64,000 bases of DNA from Oscillospiraceae bacterium (lineage in GTDB: Bacteria; Bacillota; Clostridia; Oscillospirales; Oscillospiraceae), in contig JAFXUU010000134.1 of the NCBI GenBank assembly GCA_017524845.1, forward strand, positions 24,782 to 88,781. Reading direction: 5' to 3'. Positions within the stretch are counted from its first letter, which is position 1, and each line of letters opens with the position of its first letter. The translations under genes and the position numbers were made by a program. This document shows positions 24,992 through 32,577 of the stretch, piece after piece. The notes beneath the pieces are model-generated. The model did not search any database. It was not told where the DNA came from and saw only the letters and a program-made list of their open reading frames with translations.

Positions 24992-25637
24992 TGCTTTCTA
25001 CCTCCTGATCGAGCCTGACGGCCCGGAATTTACTGCCTAAAACCAGCGCCTCCACGGCGCCGGAGCTGAGCTCCTGCAGGCGCTCGTTCAGCGCCGCGCT
25101 TTTTCCCTTTTCCAGCAGCGCCTCCAAGGAGACGTCCGCGCCGAAATCCGCCGAGGTCACCGCGGCCCCGGCCAGAGCCAGTTCTCTTTTTACCTTCTCA
25201 TACATACCGTAGGGACAGGCGATGAGCAGCTCCTCCCACTCCCGGACCACGGCGATCCCGGCGGCGGCCAGCGCCAGCTGCGCCGCCTGGGTGTAGGCCC
25301 GCACGAGCCCGCCCGTCCCCAGCAGGATGCCGCCGAAATAGCGGGTGACGACGCACAGCACGTTCTGTATCTCCCGGGAGCGGAAGACCGTCAGCGTCGG
25401 CATGCCGGAGGTCCCCTGGGGCTCCCCGTCGTCGGAATAGCGCATGACGCCCCCTTCCCGAAGGATATAGGCGTACACGTTGTGGGTGGCGTCCCAATGA
25501 CGGGTGCGGATCTCCTTCAGCCGCTCCAGCGCCTCCTCCTCCGTTTCCACCGGCCAGACGCGCCCGATGAAGCGGGAGCGTTTCTCGGTAAACTCCGCTT
25601 CCCCGAAGGCGGCGGGGATCAGATAGCCCTCAGCCAT
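24984..25637 (-). CDS. YigZ/IMPACT family protein
   Basis: 217 residues with the UPF0029 N-terminal domain: FTEKRSRFIGRVWPVETEEEA, HWDATHNVYAYIL, SDDGEPQGTSGMPTLTVF and VTRYFGGILLGTGGLVRAYTQAA, then a DUF1949 C-terminal domain. The family is related to the translation regulator IMPACT; its bacterial role is unsettled. ATG 25637 overlaps the hflX stop by eight bases, so coupling is likely. Confidence 0.93.
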   Translation of the reverse strand: MAEGYLIPAAFGEAEFTEKRSRFIGRVWPVETEEEALERLKEIRTRHWDATHNVYAYILREGGVMRYSDDGEPQGTSGMPTLTVFRSREIQNVLCVVTRYFGGILLGTGGLVRAYTQAAQLALAAAGIAVVREWEELLIACPYGMYEKVKRELALAGAAVTSADFGADVSLEALLEKGKSAALNERLQELSSGAVEALVLGSKFRAVRLDQEVESNG

Positions 25638-26910
25638 CGTCCACCGCAAATTCCCGCAGCCGCCCGAAGACCTCCGGCGTACAGACAGCCGTGACCCGGA
25701 TGCCCGCGTCCGTGTACTCCGTTTCCCTGATGCGGCAGCTCTCATGGAGCCTGTCCAGCTCCCCGCCCCGGGCATAGGGCAGCAGGAAGGTCACTTCCTT
25801 CTCCCCCGCCGTGAGCAGGCGGAACATGCGCTCCTTCAGTTCCTCCAGCCCCTCGCCGGTGACCGCGGAGATACACACCGCGTCCCGGCTCCGGGGCAGC
25901 TCGACGCCCCGAGCCCGGTCGCACTTGTTGTAGACCTCGAGCCTGGGGGTGGATTCCACGCCCAGCTCCCGGATGAGGGAATCCGTCACCCGCAGCTGAT
26001 CCATCCAGTCGGGATTGGACACGTCGATCACGTGGAGGATCAGGTCGGCGTAGTTCAGCTCCTCCAGCGTCGCCTTGAAGGCGGCCACCAGCTGCGTGGG
26101 CAGCTTGCGGATGAAGCCGACGGTATCGCTCAGCAGCACCTCCAGCGTGTCGTCCAGCTGCAGACGGCGGGTGGTGGTGTCCAGCGTGTCGAACAGCCGG
26201 TCCCCCGTGTGGATCCCGGCGCCGGTGAGCGCGTTCAGGAGCGTGCTCTTCCCGGCGTTGGTATAGCCCACCAGTGCGACGGCGGGCACCTCGTTCTTCT
26301 GCCGGCGGCGGCGCTGGGTGCCGCGCACGCGGCGGACGTCCTCCAGCTCCTCCTGCAGCTTCTGTATCTTCCGGCGGATATGCCGCCGGTCCGTCTCCAG
26401 CTGGGTCTCGCCGGGCCCCCGGGTGCCGATGGGGCTTTTGCCGCCGGAGGCCGTCTGCCGCACCAGATGCGTCCACATGCCGGTCAGCCTGGGGAGCAGA
26501 TACTGATATTGGGCCAGCTCCACCTGGAGGCGGCCCTCCCTCGTCTGGGCACGTCCTGCGAATATATCCAGGATGAGACCGCTGCGGTCCAGCACCTTGA
26601 CCCCCAGAGCCTCCGTCAGATTCCGCATCTGGGAGGGGGAAAGCTCGTTGTCGAACAGCGCCAGATCACAGTCGTTGGCGGCGATAAGCTCCTTGATCTC
26701 CTTCGCCTTCCCGCTGCCGATAAAGCTGCCGGGGTCCGGCGTATCTCTGTTCTGCAGGGACCAGCCCGCCGCTTCGCCTCCCGCGGTCTCCAAAAGGGCG
26801 GCCAGCTCCTCCATCGTTACCTCCGTGCTGCGTTCCTCGGGCGGCATACTGTCCGCAGCCAGGCCTACCAGCACGGCTTTTTCTTTGGTTTCCTGCCGAA
26901 TATCCTGCAT
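25630..26910 (-). CDS. hflX: Ribosome-associated GTPase HflX
   Basis: 426 residues. N-terminal HflX domain with FIGSGKAKEIKELI and LFDNELSPSQMRNLTEALGVKVLDR, a charged linker (RRHIRRKIQKLQEELEDVR), then the G domain: G1 GYTNAGKST, G2 region DTTTRR, G3 DTVGFI, G4 NKCD, G5 SAVTG. It rescues or splits stalled ribosomes under stress. GGAGG lies five bases upstream of ATG 26910. It leads an operon of eight genes that continues to 20455. Confidence 0.97.
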   Translation of the reverse strand: MQDIRQETKEKAVLVGLAADSMPPEERSTEVTMEELAALLETAGGEAAGWSLQNRDTPDPGSFIGSGKAKEIKELIAANDCDLALFDNELSPSQMRNLTEALGVKVLDRSGLILDIFAGRAQTREGRLQVELAQYQYLLPRLTGMWTHLVRQTASGGKSPIGTRGPGETQLETDRRHIRRKIQKLQEELEDVRRVRGTQRRRRQKNEVPAVALVGYTNAGKSTLLNALTGAGIHTGDRLFDTLDTTTRRLQLDDTLEVLLSDTVGFIRKLPTQLVAAFKATLEELNYADLILHVIDVSNPDWMDQLRVTDSLIRELGVESTPRLEVYNKCDRARGVELPRSRDAVCISAVTGEGLEELKERMFRLLTAGEKEVTFLLPYARGGELDRLHESCRIRETEYTDAGIRVTAVCTPEVFGRLREFAVDDG

Positions 26911-26923
26911 TCATTCCTCCGAA

Positions 26924-26961
26924 TTTAAAGAAAGAAGCCCCGCGCAAGGGCGCGGAGCTTC
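26924..26961 (-). terminator. Terminator of rpmE
   Basis: The stem GAAGCTCCGCGC pairs with GCGCGGGGCTTC and is followed by TTTCTTT on the minus strand. It separates rpmE from hflX; partial read-through may feed the operon. Confidence 0.82.
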
Positions 26962-26975
26962 CGGAATATCCAAAG

Positions 26976-27176
26976 TCAAGCGAGACCGAACTTTTTGTTG
27001 AACTTGTCAACACGGCCGCTCGTATCGACCAGCTTCTGCTTGCCGGTGAAAAAGGGGTGGCACTTCGAGCAGATTTCGACCTTGATATCCTTTTTCGTGG
27101 AGCCGGTGGCGATCACCTCTCCGCACGCACACTTGATGGTAGTCTGATAATACTGAGGATGGATACCTTCCTTCAC
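26976..27176 (-). CDS. rpmE: 50S ribosomal protein bL31, zinc form
   Basis: 66 residues: [20 protein letters not shown], then [28 protein letters not shown]. Cys16, Cys18, Cys36 and Cys39 form the zinc-binding set of the C+ type, the version that is replaced by a C- paralogue when zinc is scarce in some bacteria. It bridges ribosomal subunits near the central protuberance. Confidence 0.98.
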   Translation of the reverse strand: MKEGIHPQYYQTTIKCACGEVIATGSTKKDIKVEICSKCHPFFTGKQKLVDTSGRVDKFNKKFGLA

Positions 27177-27210
27177 TTCAGTTCACCTCTTTCTCTTCTA
27201 TTTGCAACGT

Positions 27211-27216
27211 ATTATA
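27211..27216 (-). promoter_or_regulatory. -10 element of rpmE
   Basis: TATAAT on the minus strand, ~35 bases before the start codon; no good -35 hexamer at 16-18 bases was found. Confidence 0.5.
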
Positions 27217-27300
27217 GTTTAGCATATCCCAAGCGTAATTGCAAGCACTTTTTAATTGTTTTTCCCGGTTTTTACGGAGGCGGCCCGGTCCTCTTCCTTG

Positions 27301-27329
27301 TTTACAACGAAAGGAAAACCTGCTAAGAT
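27301..27329 (+). promoter_or_regulatory. Promoter of the MutS-like pair
   Basis: TTTACA (27301-27306), 17-base spacer, TAAGAT (27324-27329). Confidence 0.7.
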
Positions 27330-27362
27330 ACAGGCAGTCTGTTATATAAGGAACGGAAGAAT

Positions 27363-28832
27363 ATGAGCTACCCCAGTCTTCTCTTTTCTGACAAGGCCTC
27401 AGGGACGCGGATCGAAGAACATGTATTCGAGGACGTGAAGCTGACGGCGTTTTTCTCCGAGGAATCCATCGGCGCCATGCGGGTCCTCTGCCGCCCGGAG
27501 GACATTCCCGTGCGGCAGGATCTGCTCCGCTATCTGGACGGGAACGGCGAAGTGCGCGGTATCCTGAAGGACCTGGAGGCGGTGTCTGCGGACCTGGTGC
27601 GGCTGCACGCGGCGATGCAGGCGGTGAAATGCGAAAACGAGCGGCATTACGTCTTCGTCGGCCTTATGGCGGCCGTGGCGGATTTCGCCGGTCTGGCCGC
27701 TTCCCTGCCGGAGCAGGGCGGGCCGCTGCTGCTACGCTTCGGCAGCCGTTTCCGCGGCGACTTTGCCGACCCGGTCTGGTCCGATATGGCGGCGGAGGCG
27801 CAAAAGCTCCGGAAGGAGGCGGATCGGATCCGCCGCGAGACCTTCCGCATGGCAGGCGACAACCTGTGGATGCGCCCGGATTTCCGGGAGAGCTACGTGG
27901 AACGGCTGCAGCGCTGCGCCGCCGAGCTGGGGCTTCCCCCTGAGCGGCGTCAGCGCGACGTTTCCATTCGGCTGGACGCGAGGATGGTGAACGCCCTGGC
28001 CCGCCTGCATCCGGAGGCCTTCCTGGCCTTTCGGGATTTCTATGCCCGAAACAGCGGCAGCTTCGACGAGGGCATTTTGAGCTACCGCTTTGAGCTGGGC
28101 TTCTATCTGGAGGCCCTGGCCCTCATGGACCGGATCCGCAACGCCGGGCTTCCCCTCTGCTGGCCCGCTCCGGCGAAGGAGAAGCGCATCCGCGTGCGCG
28201 AGCTCTACGATATCTCTCTGCTGCTGAAGAGCGGCGTCCGGATCGTTCCCAACGACGCGGAATTCACCTCCGCGGAGCCCTTTTTCTTCCTCACCGGCGC
28301 GAACGGCGGCGGCAAGACCACCTATCTCCGTTCCCTTGCAAACGCCGCGCTTCTGTTTCTGTCCGGCTGTCCCGTCTGCGCCGCATCGGCGGAGATATGG
28401 CCGGTCGGCAACGTCTTCACCCACTTCCCCCAGGACGAGCGCTTCGAGGCGGACGGCCGCTATGCGGACGAACAGCGCCGCGTCGGCGAGATCCTTGCCG
28501 CCCACGGAGGCAACAGCCTCATCCTTCTGAACGAGACCTACGCCACCACCAACGAGGAGCTGGCCGTTTCCAGCACGCTGGCCCTGGCGGAAAAGCTGAA
28601 GGACAGCGGGAGCTTCGTCCTCTATATCACACATCAGCACGGTCTGGAGGCTGCGGGGGTGCCCTTCCTCAGCGTCATCGTGGACGAGGACGACCAGAAC
28701 CGGAGGACCTATCGCATCGAGCGGCGGCGGGAGGCGGAGGGCTCCTATGCGTCCGATATCCTGCGCCGTTACGGACTGGACGCAGAATCCCTGCTGAGCC
28801 GTTTTCCCGGGAACGGAGGTGAGCGCGCATGA
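27363..28832 (+). CDS. MutS-type ATPase without mismatch-recognition domain, first of a pair
   Basis: 489 residues. An N-terminal helical part (~1-270) resembles the MutS core/lever, then a domain V ATPase: Walker A TGANGGGKTTYLRS (~310-323), a Walker B-like LILLNETYATTNEEL (~386-400) and the switch IThQHG-like segment LYITHQHGLEAAG. The usual MutS Walker B aspartate (LLDE) is Asn here (LLNE). MutS domains I and II, which read mismatches, are absent. It overlaps the second ATPase by four bases (ATGA), implying equal synthesis and a probable heterodimer. Function unknown; it is not canonical mismatch repair. Confidence 0.82.
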   Translation: MSYPSLLFSDKASGTRIEEHVFEDVKLTAFFSEESIGAMRVLCRPEDIPVRQDLLRYLDGNGEVRGILKDLEAVSADLVRLHAAMQAVKCENERHYVFVGLMAAVADFAGLAASLPEQGGPLLLRFGSRFRGDFADPVWSDMAAEAQKLRKEADRIRRETFRMAGDNLWMRPDFRESYVERLQRCAAELGLPPERRQRDVSIRLDARMVNALARLHPEAFLAFRDFYARNSGSFDEGILSYRFELGFYLEALALMDRIRNAGLPLCWPAPAKEKRIRVRELYDISLLLKSGVRIVPNDAEFTSAEPFFFLTGANGGGKTTYLRSLANAALLFLSGCPVCAASAEIWPVGNVFTHFPQDERFEADGRYADEQRRVGEILAAHGGNSLILLNETYATTNEELAVSSTLALAEKLKDSGSFVLYITHQHGLEAAGVPFLSVIVDEDDQNRRTYRIERRREAEGSYASDILRRYGLDAESLLSRFPGNGGERA

Positions 28833-30331
28833 AATTCAGTCTGCTTTACAAGCACTACGAGGAAACGCGGGAGTTTTCCGACGATCCCCTGCGCGGCGCC
28901 ATGGCGGAGACCGTGTACGATCTCTCCGTGGACAAGGCCGTGCGGGAACTGTGCGCCTCCGGCGAGACCGGCGCGTACACCCTGGAGGTACTGAAATCTC
29001 CGCTGAAAACGGCGGAGGAGGTCGAATACCGGCAGGCGGTGCTGATGGATTTCGTTTCCAGCCCGAAGCTGCTGGAGGAGCTGCAGGATATTTTCAAAAA
29101 CTACGACACCCTGCAGAGCGACTGGCGGGAGATGCAGGCCGGGATCTATACCTACGGCGTACCCCAGACCTCCGGCGGCATCCTGGACGCCACCTACGAG
29201 GCCCTGCGCATCACCGCAGCCTTCGCGAAGAAAACCGTCAGCTATTTCCGCTCCGTGTACGAGACCGTCGGGCGCTATGAGGTCGCCTCGGAGGGTCTGC
29301 GGGGCATCCGGGAATACTGCCGGGAGATGATGGAAAACCGATCCTTGGACGAGATCGGCGAGATTTCGTCGATCTTCGGGCGGGACACCGTGACCGGATA
29401 CCGCTTCAAGGTCCGCACGGAGACGGACGATACTCTGCGCATCGTCTCCGCCAGTCTGCAGGAGGCCCTCCCCACCGAGGACAACGGCCTGGGCGAGCGG
29501 ATGAAGCGCCTGGCGGCGAGACTCACCAAGACCGCCCCTCCGGCCGACGATACGCCGGAGGTGGACATGGGCGAATTCCATCTGGAGACCGCACGGGGCA
29601 TCCTGAACGAATCCCTGTATGAGCTCTACACCGTGCTGGGCTCCATCGCCGGGAGCATCTACGAGTTTTTCCGGGGCCTCAGCGGCGAGCTGGGCTTCTA
29701 CGACACCGGCGTGCGCTATGTGCGCCGTCTGGCCCAGAGCGGCGCGCCCATGTGCCTGCCGAAGCTGCTGCCCAGAGAGGCCGACGTCTTCCGCGCCTCC
29801 GGGCTCTACGATCTGCACCTGCTCCTGGAGGGAATGCCCGTCGGCGATATCATACGCAACGACGTGACCATCGAGGACTGCGACGGAACGCTCATCCGCG
29901 GCGCCAATTCCACCGGAAAGACCTGCACCATCCGCTCCATCGGCACCGCCGTGCTCTTTGCCCAGGCCGGGCTCCCGGTCTGCGCGGAGCGGGCGGAGAT
30001 CAGTCTGCGGGAAACCGTCTTCTGTCAGTTCTCCTCCGCGGAAAAGGACTTCGACGCCGCGGACGCGGCGGGCCGCTTCGAGGGCGAAGTGAAGGAAGTG
30101 GCCGCGATCCTGGAGCAGCTCCGGCCCTGGTCGCTGGTGCTCTTCAACGAGACCTTCCAGACCACCTCCTACGCCGAAGGCGCGGAAGGGATGCAGCATA
30201 TCCTGGATGCGCTGGGCCGCGCCGGGGCCCGGTATGTCTTCGTCACCCATATGCCGATCTTTGAACGGATGGACTCCCCCCGGGTGCTGAAGCTGGAATT
30301 CGGGCGGGACTACCGCATCCGCAGGCTCTGA
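28829..30331 (+). CDS. MutS-type ATPase without mismatch-recognition domain, second of a pair
   Basis: 500 residues with the same plan as its upstream partner: N-terminal helical region, then Walker A IRGANSTGKTCTIRSI (~355-368), Walker B-like LVLFNETFQTTSYAEG (~435-450) and VFVTHMPIFERM. Again Asn replaces the Walker B aspartate. Low similarity to its neighbour outside the ATPase indicates an old duplication. Mobile-element context is lacking, and the next gene is an S4 RNA-binding protein only two bases downstream, so a ribosome or RNA link is possible (inference). Confidence 0.82.
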   Translation: MKFSLLYKHYEETREFSDDPLRGAMAETVYDLSVDKAVRELCASGETGAYTLEVLKSPLKTAEEVEYRQAVLMDFVSSPKLLEELQDIFKNYDTLQSDWREMQAGIYTYGVPQTSGGILDATYEALRITAAFAKKTVSYFRSVYETVGRYEVASEGLRGIREYCREMMENRSLDEIGEISSIFGRDTVTGYRFKVRTETDDTLRIVSASLQEALPTEDNGLGERMKRLAARLTKTAPPADDTPEVDMGEFHLETARGILNESLYELYTVLGSIAGSIYEFFRGLSGELGFYDTGVRYVRRLAQSGAPMCLPKLLPREADVFRASGLYDLHLLLEGMPVGDIIRNDVTIEDCDGTLIRGANSTGKTCTIRSIGTAVLFAQAGLPVCAERAEISLRETVFCQFSSAEKDFDAADAAGRFEGEVKEVAAILEQLRPWSLVLFNETFQTTSYAEGAEGMQHILDALGRAGARYVFVTHMPIFERMDSPRVLKLEFGRDYRIRRL

Positions 30332-30332
30332 C

Positions 30333-31130
30333 ATGCTGAACCGCGACTATCGCAGGGAGCTGATCCGAAAATACGCCCGCAGCCCGGAGGACGACTCGCT
30401 CCTCGCCCGGCTGCTGGACAAATATGAGCTCCGGCAGAAAAGCGGCGCCATGCAGCACAGCCGCTTTCTCAGCGAGCGGGACCGGCTCTGCTGCGAACCG
30501 GTGCTGCGGGCGCTGGAGGCCGAAGCCCTGTTCTGGGGCGGATACGACGAAGCGGAGCGCACCGTGCTCATCTTTCCAGCCGACTGGCAGACGGCGGAAA
30601 CGGCCTGCAGCGCCGCTTCTCCCCTGGCCGTGCTCCGTGCAGTCTGGCGCAGCGGCGAAGAACTGAGCCATCGGGATTTCCTGGGAGCCCTCATGGGTCT
30701 CGGCATCGAACGGGATATGGTGGGCGATATCCTCCCCCGTCCCGGCAGCTGCGACATCGTCCTGCTGCGGGAGATCGCGCCTTACGTGCTGCAGAATCTC
30801 AGCTCCGCGGGCCGGGCTTCCCTCACCCTTGCGGAAACCGAAGCGGCGGAAGCGCGGGAAGCGGAATACCGGCTCCTGCGGGACACGGTGGCAAGCGTGC
30901 GGCTGGACGCCGTCGTGGGCTGCGGCTTCGGCCTCTCCAGAGAAAAGGCCTCGGCCGCCATCCGGGCGGGAAAGGTCTTCCTGAACGGTCTGGAATGCCT
31001 GAAGCCGGACAGGAGCGTGGAAGCGGGCAGCCGCATCACCCTGCGGGGACTCGGCAGGATGGAGCTCAGCGAGGTGGGCGGTCTCAGCCGCAAGGGCCGT
31101 ACGCAGATCGTGATCAAACGATTCGTGTAA
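30333..31130 (+). CDS. YlmH-like S4-domain RNA-binding protein
   Basis: 265 residues. The middle (GGYDEAERTVLIFPADWQ...SHRDFLGALMGLGIERDMVGDIL) and the C-terminal S4 domain (SVRLDAVVGCGFGLSREKASAAIRAGKVFLNG) match the YlmH family, which in Bacillus acts on stalled ribosomes and peptidyl-tRNA in quality control and lies near division genes. Here it follows the MutS-like pair with two bases between, so these three genes form one operon with the acetyltransferase. Confidence 0.92.
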   Translation: MLNRDYRRELIRKYARSPEDDSLLARLLDKYELRQKSGAMQHSRFLSERDRLCCEPVLRALEAEALFWGGYDEAERTVLIFPADWQTAETACSAASPLAVLRAVWRSGEELSHRDFLGALMGLGIERDMVGDILPRPGSCDIVLLREIAPYVLQNLSSAGRASLTLAETEAAEAREAEYRLLRDTVASVRLDAVVGCGFGLSREKASAAIRAGKVFLNGLECLKPDRSVEAGSRITLRGLGRMELSEVGGLSRKGRTQIVIKRFV

Positions 31131-31141
31131 GGAGCGGCAGA

Positions 31142-31699
31142 GTGAAAAAGATCGGAACGAAGCGGCTGGAGACCGGCCGCCTGATACTCAGGCGATTCAC
31201 CGTGCTTGATGCGGAGGACATGTACCGCAACTGGGCGTCGGACCCGGAGGTGACCCGCTTTCTCACCTGGCCCTGTCACGCTTCTGCCGAGGCTACCGCA
31301 GCCCTGCTGGAGACCTGGGTGGAAAAGTATCAGGACGGAGGCTGTTTCCAATGGGCCATCGAAGTCAAAGAAGCCGGAACCGTCGTCGGCAGCATTGCCG
31401 CCGTCAAGCTGGATGAATCGGTGAACTCGGCGGAGATCGGCTATTGCCTGGGCCGCGCCTTTTGGGGCCGGGGTATCATGCCGGAAGCGCTGCGCGCAGT
31501 CCTGGATTACCTGTTCGACGAAGCGGAGGTGAACCGGATCGCCGCTTATCACGACGTCAACAATCCCAGGTCCGGCAGGGTCATGCAGAAAGTGGGCATG
31601 CAATACGAAGGAACGCACCGGCAGGCCGGGAAGAATAACCGGGGGATCTGTGATCTGGTCTGCTATGCCGCCCTGCGCAGCGACTTCAGGACGGCATAA
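31142..31699 (+). CDS. RimJ/RimL-type GNAT N-acetyltransferase
   Basis: 185 residues from GTG 31142, with GGAG seven bases upstream. The GNAT fold is clear: TGRLILRRFTVLDAEDMYRNWASDPEVTRFL, IGYCLGRAFWGRGIMPEALRAVLDYLF (acetyl-CoA loop) and NPRSGRVMQKVGMQYEG. It probably acetylates the N-terminus of a ribosomal protein or a small amine. It is the last gene of the operon starting at 27363. Confidence 0.93.
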   Translation: MKKIGTKRLETGRLILRRFTVLDAEDMYRNWASDPEVTRFLTWPCHASAEATAALLETWVEKYQDGGCFQWAIEVKEAGTVVGSIAAVKLDESVNSAEIGYCLGRAFWGRGIMPEALRAVLDYLFDEAEVNRIAAYHDVNNPRSGRVMQKVGMQYEGTHRQAGKNNRGICDLVCYAALRSDFRTA

Positions 31700-31716
31700 G
31701 GATCTCTATACAGCGC

Positions 31717-31746
31717 AAAACCCGGCGGAGAGTCCCGCCGGGTTTT
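31717..31746 (+). terminator. Bidirectional terminator
   Basis: AAAACCCGGCGG pairs with CCGCCGGGTTTT, leaving T runs on both strands, between the converging acetyltransferase and methyltransferase genes. Confidence 0.85.
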
Positions 31747-31747
31747 C

Positions 31748-32518
31748 TCATGGATTTCTCGCCAGATAGAGAGCAACGGTATCATAGATGTTGATGAAGC
31801 CGCCGGCTGCGTCGATGGCGTCGCGCATCTCCTCCTCAAAGCGCCGCTTCAATCCCGGTTCCAGGACAGCATGATCGGAATAAGTTCCCAGCAGGCCGAT
31901 ATACGCCTCCGTCAGAAGGGGCCGCACGCGGCGATAGAGCCTTGCTTCCACATCCCGGAAGCCCTGTGCCCGAAGGGCTTTCAGCGTCGGCGCGCAGTCA
32001 TCTTCGGAAAATTCAACAATCCTTCGATCATTCGGTCTCAGCCTGTCGTACACCTGCCGGTTAGCGGCGTTCGTTGGGTCGTTCATTCGATTCGGAAAGG
32101 CATGAATGTGAAAGATCGCCAGTGTGCCGCCGGGCTTCAGGCAGCTTCGGATCTTCGCGTAAGCCGCCTCCTGGGGCAGCCAATGGAATGCCGTTGCCGA
32201 ATACACCAAATCCACAGAGGCGTCCTCCAGGGGAAACTCCATAAAATCCCCGCAGTGAATGGCAAAGTTTTCATAAGCCCGGAATTTCTCGGCAGCGAAG
32301 GCACTCAGCTTGTCCCCCAGCTCTACCCCGCACACCTGGCAGCCCGCTTCCACAAACGGCGTCGTTGCCTTCCCGGTCCCTACGCCGATCTCTACAAGGG
32401 AGCTGTCCCTGCCGACGCCGGAATAGACAAAGATATCCCGGAACAGCTCCGGAGGATAGGTCGGTCTGAACCGGTCATAGTTTACTGCGTCTTCGTTGAA
32501 TGTTTCCCTCAGCTCCAT
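31748..32518 (-). CDS. Class I SAM-dependent methyltransferase
   Basis: 256 residues. The SAM-binding fold is seen in SSLVEIGVGTGKATTPFVEAGCQVCGVELG (motif I and acidic end of strand 2), VDLVYSATAFHWLP and LKPGGTLAIFHIH. The HWLP motif matches Methyltransf_11/25-type enzymes. The substrate is unknown. It lies 59 bases downstream of metG on the same strand and may be co-transcribed. Confidence 0.9.
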   Translation of the reverse strand: MELRETFNEDAVNYDRFRPTYPPELFRDIFVYSGVGRDSSLVEIGVGTGKATTPFVEAGCQVCGVELGDKLSAFAAEKFRAYENFAIHCGDFMEFPLEDASVDLVYSATAFHWLPQEAAYAKIRSCLKPGGTLAIFHIHAFPNRMNDPTNAANRQVYDRLRPNDRRIVEFSEDDCAPTLKALRAQGFRDVEARLYRRVRPLLTEAYIGLLGTYSDHAVLEPGLKRRFEEEMRDAIDAAGGFINIYDTVALYLARNP

Positions 32519-32577
32519 CGAGCACCTCCCTCAGACAGCTTCGCCCCCGGAAACCTCCGGGGGCGAACATTTTTTAT

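Noticed and set aside
32540-32567. A strong hairpin with a T run on the plus strand between metG and the methyltransferase
   Set aside because: No plus-strand gene ends here; on the minus strand it lacks a T tail. It may just be a spacer hairpin, so it was not listed as a terminator.
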